NCBI GenBank assembly: GCA_905250075.1 | Contig: CAJNOP010000030.1 | Coordinates: 1,484,539 to 1,548,538 of the forward strand | From: Rotaria sp. Silwood1 | Lineage: Eukaryota; Rotifera; Eurotatoria; Philodinida; Philodinidae | Direction of reading: 5' to 3' | DNA length: 64,000 bases | Shown here: positions 49,214 through 60,091 of the stretch, piece after piece | Numbering within the stretch: position 1 is the stretch's first letter | How the letters are laid out: each line of letters begins with the position of its first letter | The notes under the pieces: generated by a model | What the model saw: the letters and a program-made list of their open reading frames with translations, nothing else | Told to the model about the DNA's origin: nothing | The model's database searches: none | Made by a program: the position numbers and the translations under genes

Positions 49214-52200
49214 ATTTATTTATATATTAACAGTAAATAACAAAGTGAGAAACATAAAATTTGAGTCAATTTTATTTTTAATTTATTTATATATGTCATC
49301 TGAGAGTTTAGCAAGTTGAGAATGAAACTATACTTTTTATTTGAATTACATCCTTCTGTTATGCGAAAAAATCTAAAAAGCAATAGAATTAAATGTTTAG
49401 TCAATAGTAACTTTTTTTTTCATAGGAAATTTCGAATTTTTATTATCTATTTTTTAAACTTTTTGAAAAACATTTTTATCCATTATAGGTAGTCTCAGAA
49501 CATGCATTTATCGACACTTTTGTAAACCTATCTAATTTTCTTGTTAAAGAACATAGGACTAAATTTTTTATCTCATTGAAATTATTGAATCTCGAACTAC
49601 AAAAGAATCTTTCGTTTTAGTTTATTGTTGAGAAAATTGTGCATCTTCTCATTTCGATGGCAAATGAATCAAAAATAGCTTTGTATTTTATAGATTTAAG
49701 TATCATAACTCGATCAAAAAAAAATAGGCAAATAAATAATTAATTTGACGTATATATGTTAACAAGACCTATAGAATCTTACTGTTCCTTACACTACCTA
49801 TAATGAATAAAGTTTTTTACTCTGTTAGGTTTTAAATCTATACAAATAATATTTTTCCTAATAAGCGTTGGATGTTGAGTTAAACTAAAATACTTTTAAA
49901 CTATATGTCTAATTTTAGTGACTTCTTTGGCTTTTTCCAATGACAGAGAGACTCAATTAAAATACAAAACATAGTTTCGTGAATAACTTGTTCAGCTTTT
50001 TGCTTCTATGTATAAATAAATTAAAAACAAAGTTGACTCGAATTCTGCATTTGCCAATGCCTTATTTTTTTTTTATTAAAATACTCAAGCGAATGACATT
50101 CGAAAAAAAAAAAGACAAATAATAATATTTTCCTATTGTTTTCTATGCACCGTTCTCCTAATGTTACTCGCCATGCAATAGTATTTTCTCCCTGACACGC
50201 TTTCATTTCAAAATAAAAAGCGATCATTATAATATATGAAAAATATTTCTATTTAATTATAGATATACATGATATTGCGATTGCATAGAAATTTCACAGC
50301 AATTCATAGTTAACGCAAAATACTTATTGGTACAATTACTAAATGATATCAATCAAATGTGTTGAGTTTTAGTAAAACATATAACATCAGATATTAATCA
50401 TAAATTTTTTAATATTTTCGTCCAAATAACAATGAACTATTTTTCTTCAAAAAAATTCATTTTAAGTATTCTCGTATATCGTGGTTTTGCATAACAAGAA
50501 TTAGCTGATCAATGTTTTGGTAATGTGATTGCATCATGTAAAAATTATTCAAATATCTGTCATTACGGGCGTTCGAATCTCAAATTTCTTTCAATATCGA
50601 TCGATATTGGCTATGCAGATATTATAAGCAGTGGATAATGCTTATGCATGGAAACAGTGCAGCTACTCTACAAGTTCAGTGACTTTTTTGCCGAGTTAGT
50701 TTTACTTTTTTGTTGTTGTTTATACCATATATTTTCTAAATTTAGTTAGTGGTAACAATAGTTATGGAAAAACTAATACTAACAGAGAGTCAATGTCGAA
50801 CAAATAGTATTGTTGCCCGAGGAGCAGGTTATAGCATGACAACAGTATATGTTGACGAAAATGATTTTTTTTTGGGGGGGTATATAATACAATAAGAGTA
50901 GTGAATGAATTATCTTTAAATGTAATGTGACCAATTTTGTTAACAGTAATGACGCTTAGATAATAAATGAAGTCTCATATTGATACATGTGTTCTTAATT
51001 ATTCAGTATATTTGATATAAACGTTATAGTTTTATTAATGTTTTTACATTTTTTTTATTAAACATCTTGATTTTATAATAGAAATCTTTCAGATCTTCTC
51101 AATATTCAGAGAAGTTCTTCAAATATTCACAGTTTTCATCATGCAAAAGTAGTCAGTTTAACACACTATGCTTTCGAATTGAGTTCGACTTGAACAGTTT
51201 AAAGTTGAGTTGAATCATAAATGAATATCGATATAGCTATTACTCAAGAACGAAATTAGATTAATTCTCAAATCATTTTTCATAGTGTCTATCAATACTG
51301 GAAATTGTCTTGCTTTCATCAATGTCGCCAACGTTTACTTGCGCAAACTCCTAGGTAATAAAATACAAGTTATTTATTCTAAATACATAATATCTGCAGT
51401 GACTTAGACAATCTTTTATGTAATCATATACGGTCAAAGATCGTATATTAATAGCATCTCATTATAAGATATGAACTGCTTATTGCAGTTGTGAAGGATT
51501 AAGTTAAGATTGGTGAAGATATGTTTCTCAAAATAGATAGTATATACCAATTTTTTTACGATTAGACACAGACACTACCTCATGTTTCACATTTTCATCC
51601 TAGAAGAATAGCGCTAACAATTTTTTAATAAAGTTGACCATTATTCAACATCTGACGATAGCTCATTTGATGGATCAATTAAGGCAATAAGCTCATATAA
51701 TAAAAAATTCAATTAATAATATGTTTTTCGTAAATAGATGTATAATATGGTTGTTAGAATGAAGAAACATGAAAACAGAACTCCCAAAAAAATGAATATA
51801 ATTTCAATTGTTTTCTTATACATTAAGAAATTTTATTCTTAAAGATATTTAGATAATGGAAGCATTACAAAATATCTTGGAATTAATGAAACGAGCAATT
51901 TGTTTCAACAATGTTTGAAAATATTTTTCATAAAATAGAAATTTATTTACAAAAAAGAAATGGATGAACATGTTCGTCGAAATCTTGATCAATATTGATT
52001 ATCATTTTATCAATTATCTTTAACATAAGAAATCATTCCATGCTTTTTGCTATGATAATTTTATTGATGATTTTATACTGCAAAATGAATTTCATAGATA
52101 AAAAAGATATCTAATAAGTTTTGATCCCCTCAAGTAATCTATTTTTCTTACATGATTCTTCAGTAGAATAGGCTGATATATAAAGTATATGAACTTAGAT

Positions 52201-53319
52201 GTCCAAATCTATTCTACATTGAAGTTGGATCTTTCTATTTTGCACAGTCATAGATGAGTACAAAAAACGTAAAATTCATAGAAATTTTTAATTATTTTAA
52301 AAAATATTTCTTTTTTATCAGTAAAGTATACTCATAATTTGAATTTCTTCAAACATAATTTAAAAAAACATGTACATCAATGTTTATGTTTCGACTCTCG
52401 AGCTTGATCTATTATTTGTTTTAATCGACTCAATATTTTTTTCCATCGTTTTCTTCACTTAAAAGAGTATCATAACTTGATTGAATAACTGTAAAAATAT
52501 TAAACTAAAGTAGTGACAGTGATCTACGAATTCATTTAGTTACTAAAAGCAAACTAGTCTTCTCATATAGTTCTTTGATAAATTTTGTTGGTTCTGCACA
52601 CTCTAATCACTAGAAAAATAGAGATCATGAAATTTTACTTATTTTGACAACCATACCTGGGCAAATAGGAGAATGCAAGACTGATATACAGAAAAGTAAA
52701 AATTACCCATGGTGAGAGAGTGATTGAATGAATACAATTTTATTTCGTCTTTAATGTTTCTAAAAAATCATTCAAAAACCTTGTATGAATTTTATATTAA
52801 TTGTATCGCAGTGACTCTAATAGATAGGAGACTCAATTTATATTTTAGAGTAGATCTGAACGTTTAATATATATCAGTCATTTCAGACAAAACACGACAT
52901 ACTTATCTTTCAGTTGACTTTGATTATGTACAAGATTTATTTTTCTGAATAAGTTCTTCGAGCATAAACATCTATAAAAATATTCATTAACTCAAAACCG
53001 AAAACTACTATCTAGAGTTTACAAAATGAACCACATCCACGGTGGAATTTTCAGTAAGATTAGATCCACAAAAAACTTTTATCTTAGCATTATCTAGAAA
53101 TTCTGAAAAAGGATTTGTAGTGTTTGAAGTTTGTTTCGAGCTTCTCATTCGGTTATAAGAGCATTTTTTCGTGGCCCGTCATATTGCTAACGAATGATTG
53201 GACCCATATACCCGTAAATACTAGCTGATCATATTGAAGAATCATATAAGAAAAGAAAATTATTTGAGAAAATGAACACTAATTGACAAAGAATTAATAT
53301 TTTTATGATTTATTTTCAG
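49214..53319. other. 4.1-kb intergenic region with possible decayed coding pieces
   Basis: Most is featureless AT-rich DNA. Between about 50430 and 51950 there are a few protein-like pieces. One is a 69-nt block at 51286-51354 bounded by a good acceptor (TTTTTCATAG) and donor (GTAATA). Another is a block near 51849-51930 reading DNGSITKYLGINETSNLFQQ. They are separated by stops, do not join into a frame, and match no family I recognise. Part of the region (51390-51630) is a dispersed repeat. Confidence 0.35.
51390..51630 (+). repeat. Dispersed repeat, diverged copy shared with the UBXN1 intron
   Basis: It aligns in the same orientation with about 58225-58440. Landmarks in both are AAGATCGTATATTAATA against CAGATCGCATATCAATA, then TTATTGCAGTTGTGAAGGAT against TTATTGCATTTCTCGAAGAT, and the end TTTCACATTTTCATCCTAG..GCTAAC against TTTCACATTTCAACTGCTTAG..GCTAAC. 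Identity is moderate, so the copies are old. The family is unknown. Confidence 0.5.
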
Positions 53320-56300
53320 ATGCAAAAGGTTGATTGTCTTATTGTGGGTGGTGGTATTTTAGGTGTAGCTGTTGCTCGACATCTACAATCAACATTTTCA
53401 CATTTGAAATGTTTATTAGTCGAAAAAGAGAATATATTAGGTTAGACTAAAACAAAAAAAACAAAAGATCAATAAAATTCTAATTAAAAAAGAATTATTT
53501 TAGCTAAACATCAAACAGGTCATAATTCAGGTGTAATTCATGCTGGAATTTATTATAAAACTGGCTCATTAAAAGCAAATCTTTGTATTGAAGGTTTAAA
53601 AAGAATCTATGAATATTGTGATGCTAATCATTTACCATATAAAAAATGTGGAAAAGTGAGATTAAAGACTCTTTGTTTTTTGTTTAGTGTAAATATTGAA
53701 TTTTTTTTTGTAGTTAATTGTTGCTGTTGAACGTGATCAATTAGGACGTCTTGATAATTTATATCGACAAGCAACAGAAAATGGTGTTCAAGATATTAAA
53801 ATGCTTGATTCAAAACAAATTAGAGAAATTGAACCTAATTGTCGAGTAAGAGAATATTTTTTGTTTCAACATTCAATTGTTGTTTTTTATATTTATTCGT
53901 AAAAAGGGTATTCGAGCATTACATAGTCCACATACAGGTATTGTTGATTATGGTTTATTATGTCGACATTTCGGTAAAACTTTTGAACAACTTGGTGGAC
54001 GCATTGTTCTTAATTTTGAAGCAGAAAAATTTCTTTCATCTGGTGATGCTTCTTATCCAATTCTTGTTAAAAGTAAAACAAATGTAAGTTTTTTTTTATA
54101 TTTATTTTTGTTATCTCAATCATGTATTTAGATTAATTTAGTCAGCTATTTTAAGTCGTTATGTAATAACTTGTGGTGGATTACAAGCTGATAAACTTGC
54201 TATAGCTTGTGGAGGTTCAAAACATCCCACTATTGTACCATTTCGTGGAGATTATCTTAAATTAAAAAATCCTAATAAAGATACATTAAAAGTTAATGGT
54301 AATATTTATCCAGTTCCTGATCCGAGATTTCCTTTTCTTGGTATTGAAAATTAAACACATCTCTTTTCATATTTTGTTTTTTATATTAATTTTAATTGTA
54401 TATAGGTGTTCATTTCACTCCAAGAATGGATGGTTCAGTTTGGCTTGGTCCTAATGCGGTACTTTCTATGAAACGTGAAGGATACGGTCTGTTTGATTTC
54501 AATATTCGAGATACAATCGATCATGCATTGAATAGGTAATTAGAATATTAAAGAAGTTTCGATAAGATTTATTTAACAAAAACATCAATGATATATAATC
54601 TGTGGTATATAGCAATTCTTCAAATGTCTTATGAGAAATGAAAGAACGATGGGACACAGTAAAACTTCAGAGTTATTAAGTCTGTGAGTTTTCTCTGGCA
54701 AAATTGAATATCTTATATCATAGAACAGAACATTTAATAAAATGTAGTTGTGAAAAATTCTAAATTTGAATTATTTTAGACACATATTCATGAGTTAGTC
54801 TTTCCCTTCTGTCTTCATTCTTTTTTCGTACAATGCCTTTGATCTTAAGTGAATGTTAGTTATAAGAATTGCATGAATATTGTATTTTACTTTATCGTAT
54901 GATTGATTATGATCTATTTCAATGATGAATATATGTCATTCAATGTAATTGATCAATATTAAAAATGAGTTGGTTGATAGAATACAATATAGCTAGCTTA
55001 TCTCTATTTTTGATATTTTCTGCATGTTTTACTAGTTTAACTCTATCTGTTTTTGTATAATTACCTATACCAAATTCTCGGAAGAGCTTCGAGGCAGTGA
55101 TGAAGAGACTTTAATAATTCAAATCAGCAGATAAAAAAAAATAAGAGACAACTCAGTCTTGAAGTATTCTGTTGACCATTTCAATTTTAGTGCTGTTCAA
55201 CTGTATTAGAAGACTTATATTCTTCATTAAAGCATACTGTCATCAGTCATCTACTACACTTCAATAAAGTATTTAAGACATTCTTATAACTAATATTCAC
55301 TTGAGATGAAAGAAGTTTTATATGAAAAGAATGAGGTGAAAGACTTTTGTCCAAGTTTGTAGTTCTCGATTATCTTCAGCAAGGAGAAAGGCTTAAATTT
55401 GTGAAAGAGCCAAACCAGACTTTCTAGTAGACAAAAAGCTGTCAGCCAGTATCAGTCAGATAGTACATGTTGCACTACCACCGATATAATGCACATTATA
55501 CTGAATAACATTTCAGCAATTTGTGTCTGCTTTGAATCGCATGAGAGTTTTTTAGCTAGTGTCGAGAGTTTTTGCAGACACAAAACAAAAAGTAATAAAT
55601 GCGGAAACTTCGAATTTAAATCCGAGAGTTACGTGTACTTCAAAAAGTGAATCAGACGAATTAGCCATCCTAGAATGTGTAAACATCAAAATTATACTGG
55701 GGAACCTACCCTCTAAACTGTTGATTTCTATTGGGTATTGCCAAACCAATAGGACTTGGGACTAAATACAGCTCAAATTTGAACTCTTCCCCTTGATTTA
55801 CCCTAAGAAAGTCGTTTTTCCTATAACTTGATTTCTATTAGTTACTGCTCAACCAATAGTATTTCGATGGAAGCGGAATCCAGATTCGAGTTCTCCATCT
55901 CAGAAAACCTCGAAGTATCATCTCTGCGATCGGAAGATAGAGCTCTATTTGTGGATCAATTAGATCGTGGACAAAAATATAAGCTAGTTCTCTTTAATTA
56001 TCTTTCTCATAGGCGAGTCAACCTTCTTGTTTCTTTATGTTTTATGCACCATTTTGTAGCTCTTGAAATTCTCTATCGAATGGTATATAATAGTTGGGGT
56101 TTTAGTTGACTATGATAGGAAAAGTCTTTTACGAAAGTGGGGAAGGGTAGATCTTTTCATAGGGAAGCTATAGGGAAAAATGGGTATTTTTGCAATAACT
56201 CAGGAACCGCTGGGCTGATCCTTCTCATCTTCGAACTCCACCGAGATATTGTAAAGAGTGAACTGTATAGAAAATTTCATCGTGATAGGCCTCTCCTTTC

Positions 56301-57014
56301 GAAAGTTATCATGTAAACGGCAGGACGGACGGACGGCCGGCCGGTCGGACATACTGACCGATTCTAGAGTGTACTCACTTTTTGAGTACACAAAAAGGGA
56401 TAGTATCGCCAGCTTTTCTGTCATCGAGTTCATTACTTCACAAGTTGGACAAATCAGAATTTTTCCAGAACATATATAAGATATTTAACTTTGTTACATG
56501 AAATTCTCAACTAGACAAGTGTATTTATCCAACAAACAATACTTGAGATTGTTGAAGAGTTGACAAACTATTATGTACTTTGAATGAACAACTCTAATAA
56601 TGACTGTCTTTACTTATATATTTTAGTGGTCTTCGTAATCTTGCTTGGAAACATATGAGTTATGGCTTTAGTGAAATGCGTCGTGCTTATTCACTATCGG
56701 CTACGGTGAGAGAATTGCAAAAATTTGTACCGGCTCTCACTGTTAAAGATGTTGAAAGGTAATGCTTATAGACGATATATCTATAAAAACAAACATATTT
56801 TCCATCTATATTTAGAGGTCCAAGTGGTGTTCGAGCACAAGCTTTATCAGCAGATGGAAATCTTGTTGAAGATTTTATCTTTGAGACAGTTAACACTGGT
56901 CATTTAAAAAATCTGATTTTACATGTACGAAATGCGCCAAGTCCTGCAGCAACATCATCATTACCGATTGCTGATATGATTGTAGCCAAAGCAAAAGAAT
57001 GCTTCAATCTTTAA
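53320..57014 (+). CDS. L2HGDH: L-2-hydroxyglutarate dehydrogenase, 8 exons
   Basis: Exons 53320-53440, 53504-53655, 53714-53845, 53907-54083, 54142-54340, 54406-54535, 56627-56758 and 56816-57014 give 413 residues (human: 463 with presequence). The FAD-binding glycine motif [15 protein letters not shown] sits at residues 8-22. Further family signatures are [73 protein letters not shown] and [17 protein letters not shown]. The enzyme oxidises L-2-hydroxyglutarate, a malate dehydrogenase side product, to 2-oxoglutarate at the mitochondrial inner membrane (metabolite repair). No mitochondrial presequence is encoded here. The ATG follows directly on a TTTTCAG acceptor, so either an upstream exon or a spliced leader supplies the 5' end. 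The intron 54536-56626 is 2.1 kb and carries repeat DNA; the rest are 61-65 bp. Confidence 0.93.
55510..56400. repeat. Repeat-rich insertion in the L2HGDH intron
   Basis: A block richer in G+C than its surroundings. It opens with an 11-bp inverted pair (TTTGTGTCTGC near 55531 and GCAGACACAAA near 55573). It contains two diverged direct copies of a stretch starting TTGATTTCTATT (near 55720 and 55827). It closes with tandem GGAC units running into CCGGCCGGTCGGAC (about 56322-56350) and a hairpin TGTACTC..GAGTACA (about 56371-56390). It lies wholly inside the 54536-56626 intron. Exact ends and family are unknown. Confidence 0.45.
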
Positions 57015-57142
57015 TGACATTTTATCTTTCTTGTTAATTTATACTTCTTATATTTTAGTGCAACGTTAGAATATTGATGATTCATTTTTTTTTTTTGAAA
57101 TACATATACTGATTTATCACGTTTTTCAGATATCTTATAAAC
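57015..57142 (+). promoter_or_regulatory. 128-bp intercistronic spacer with splice acceptor
   Basis: Between the L2HGDH stop and the UBXN1 ATG lies a T-rich tract ending in CGTTTTTCAG at 57120-57129, 13 bp before the UBXN1 start. Such an acceptor with no coding exon upstream is what a spliced-leader addition site looks like. The short T-rich spacer is typical of operon junctions in trans-splicing animals. The function is inferred. Confidence 0.5.
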
Positions 57143-58980
57143 ATGTCTCTCGCTGAGCAACTCGCCGAAATGGGTTTTGAAAAAAATCAAATGTATGTAT
57201 TGATCTATTGTTCTTGTTTTTTCTGTATCGATCTATTTTACTTTTTATTACAGTGATAGCGCTATTAATGTAGGACAAGCTGCAAATATGGAACAAGCTA
57301 TTGATTGGTAAAATTTTCTATGAAACATTAAAAGTAATAAGATTAATTCATTTAGGATTACGACACATGAGAATGAAATAGCATCGGGAACTGCAGCTAG
57401 TTCTGAACCAGTACTCAATTTGAGTTCTAATGCTAGTGCAGCAGTAACAACGACTGAAGCTCAAGCTGAAGCGAATTCACTCAAATGTGATGAGTAGGAA
57501 CAGAAGAAAAATACTTTGTTTTTTATTGTTCTATATAAATTTATTCGTTTTAGATGTGGTAAACTATTAAAAGATGCGGATGCAGCAACAGCTCATGCTA
57601 TGAAAACAAATCATTCAAGTTTTTCTGAATGTACTGAAACAATTAAACCATTAACAGCTGAAGAAAAAGAAGAAATGAAGAAAAAGTATGAATTATATTC
57701 TAAGTTTTTTTTTTTCAAGAACGATTATTTTATCTTTCTCATTGTAGAATTCAAGAACGTATTGTTGCTCGACGTAAGGAACAACAAGTGGCTGATGAAA
57801 AAAAAGCAATCGAAATGGAAAAAAAACGTATTGTTGAAGGAAAAACTTTATCCGAAATCAAACAAAAGTGAATATATTTTTAATAAAATATGATTTATTG
57901 AAGTTAAGTTGCTGTGGTTTTTTTGTGACACACGATCTAAAAGAAATGTTGAAGTATATGAGTAGAACTTTGAGTCCCCTGACAGATGTGATAGACATCG
58001 TAGTGACGCTCAATGTTTAACTGAGATTTTTCTTCCTCGAAGGACGACTTAAAGCTCTTAGAGGACAAACACTCATTGCTGAGAGCACAGACGCATAGTA
58101 CGTGATGCATAGCCATCAACCACGGAAGAACTAATCTGATGTTCGAAGAGACGCTATCAACTCGACTCTCACACTGAATAAAACACTGCCGATGCTCTCC
58201 ACGCTGCGTCATAGACTATGACAAAACTTATTGATATATGATCACAGATCGCATATCAATAATATTTGGTTATACTATATAAAATACTTTCTTATTGCAT
58301 TTCTCGAAGATTAAGTAACAGGATGCCGAAGAAATGGCGTCCTAAATAGATGCAAAAACCTAATATCTTTGTAATTAGCAACAGCAATTACATCGTGTTT
58401 CACATTTCAACTGCTTAGGAATTATGCTAACAATTTTTTTTCCGTTTTTTAAAGACGAGAAGAAGAAGAAATGAAAAAAATTGCTGAAGCTAATCGTCGT
58501 GAAAAAATTGAAACACAATTAGCTAAGCAACGTGCTATTGAGCAAATAGAAGCTGATAAACGTGCTCGACGTGAAAAAGCAGCTGCAGAAAAAAGTGGAG
58601 GAATTGTTGAAGATATTCCACCAGCAAAACCTCAACAAGTTGCTGCACCACAACCAACACGACAATATGATGAATGTAATCTTCAAGTTCGTTTATCTGA
58701 TGGATCAACAATACGACATATATTTAAAGCAACTGATCGATTTGAAAAAGTTTCTGAATGGATAAATCAAACACAAAAGTCTCATCCATTTATGATTTTA
58801 CAAAATTATCCAAAAAAGGAATTCATTGAAAGTGACAATCATAAATCATTAAATGAACTTGGTAAATACAAAATGAAATTTTCTTTTTTTCTTATTCTTC
58901 CATATTTTTTTTTATATGTCTTAGGTCTTGTTCCATCGGGATCACTCATGGTAAAAGCACTTACTCATTTTCAAACATAA
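57143..58980 (+). CDS. UBXN1: UBX domain protein UBXN1 (SAKS1-like), UBA - zinc finger - coiled coil - UBX, 7 exons
   Basis: Exons 57143-57192, 57254-57307, 57356-57493, 57554-57685, 57748-57867, 58455-58861 and 58925-58980 give 318 residues. A UBA domain fills about 1-42 (EQLAEMGFEKNQI, then MEQAIDWITTHEN). Residues about 78-105 read LKCDECGKLL..AHAMKTNH, a C2H2-type zinc-finger pattern. A long charged coiled coil (about 115-205, rich in E, K, R and A) follows. The UBX domain is about 225-315, with NLQVRLSDGSTIRHIF and LGLVPSGSLMVK. UBX domains dock on the p97/VCP N-domain and the UBA binds ubiquitin, so the protein is an adaptor that feeds or protects ubiquitinated clients in the cytosol. 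The intron 57868-58454 (587 bp) is filled with repeat; the others are short. It lies 128 bp behind L2HGDH on the same strand. Confidence 0.92.
57934..58440 (+). repeat. Dispersed repeat filling the UBXN1 intron (copy 3)
   Basis: It occupies nearly all of the intron 57868-58454. The left end (57934-58000) matches the repeat ends at 25127 and about 31285 (reverse). The right part (58225-58440) matches 51390-51630. This copy therefore joins the two blocks and may represent the most complete member, about 500 bp. The middle (57960-58210) is richer in G+C than the genes around it. The 91-codon minus-strand frame in it resembles nothing known. Confidence 0.5.
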
Positions 58981-59240
58981 TCTTTTTTTCTGTTTGTTGA
59001 TTCTTATGTTTACTCTCTTTTTTTTTAAATAAATAAATGAATAGCCAAGAACAAAGCCTATTTTGTAATGCACTTTTGAGTTATCAAGTTCGAATACATA
59101 TTCGTTTATGTTTCATCGATTGATCAACAAAAAGAATAAAATAAATTTCGTCAAATTTATCATTTTACAGATGAACCAAAATATTCCTTCAATTTGTTAT
59201 ATAATGAAAAATGTAATCTGATTTATTTTATCTTGGCTCA

Positions 59241-59562
59241 CTAGGGACCTTCCTCAGGTATTACCTTCAGATTTCAATGGTTTGTCTTTTTACTACGGAT
59301 AGTACATAGTGGCCTACTAAAATCCTAGAAAGGTTTGGGTTTCTATTGATATTTGATTAGGCTATCGAATTTTTTTGTAAAAGTTCCCGACAGACCTTCG
59401 TTATACAGAAGCCTCTAGAAAATATGTGTCTTAAAAACTCGATGGCCTAGTCAAATATTAATAGGAATTCAAATCCTTTCGAGTTTTTATTGGAATACTA
59501 TGTAGTATCTATAGGTAAAAAGTCATTGAAATCGGAAGAAGACAGCTGAAAAAAATTCCCTG
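59241..59562. repeat. Foldback MITE-like element downstream of UBXN1
   Basis: The left arm, about 59241-59390, and the right arm, about 59415-59562, are imperfect inverted copies. Landmarks: AGATTTCAATGG against CGATTTCAATGAC, GATAGTACATAGT against GATACTACATAGT, and TTGATTAGGC against TTGACTAGGC. The extremities read CTAGGGA and TCCCTGG. The loop is about 25 bp. A target duplication is not evident and there is no coding potential. Confidence 0.6.
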
Positions 59563-60091
59563 GTCGGCTGCTGTTCTATATATCAAAAATGAGTTTCGTT
59601 TTAAAAGACTTTTACATAATGTTAATGAATCAGTATTTTCCTTTATTAATCAGATATAATTTTCAAATTTACACTTCTCTCTTCTTTTTTCCTACTGAAT
59701 ATATTCACTAGCGTAATCATATGTATTGAAATGAAAATAGTAAACAAATGATATAATTCAATCAATCATAATAATGGTTTGTGTTTGTCATGTCTCATTA
59801 AATTGTATTATATTACATAAACAGAGCTAATCTATTATTTGTATCTGAACGATGCTGTAGATAAATGAATATGGTTAGCTTGTCATATGTTCACGATTGA
59901 GCACTTGTATAACAAATATTATTCTATTTAATCTCAACTAGGTGATTGTCAAAAATCAACTACTTTTATTTTATATTATTTTGTTTGACAAAAATGAATT
60001 GACATACATCAAAAAAAAACTAAACTGATTCGAAAAGTGAGCATTCTTAAAATATCATTTTAATGAATAGAGTTTGATCATTCTTAATGTA
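59563..60091. other. Convergent 3' gap between UBXN1 and the discoidin-like gene
   Basis: AT-rich with no supported feature. It should contain the polyadenylation signal of the minus-strand gene. Confidence 0.45.

Noticed and set aside
50560-50590. GTTCGAATC resembling a tRNA B box
   Set aside because: No paired T-stem and no A box at the right distance.
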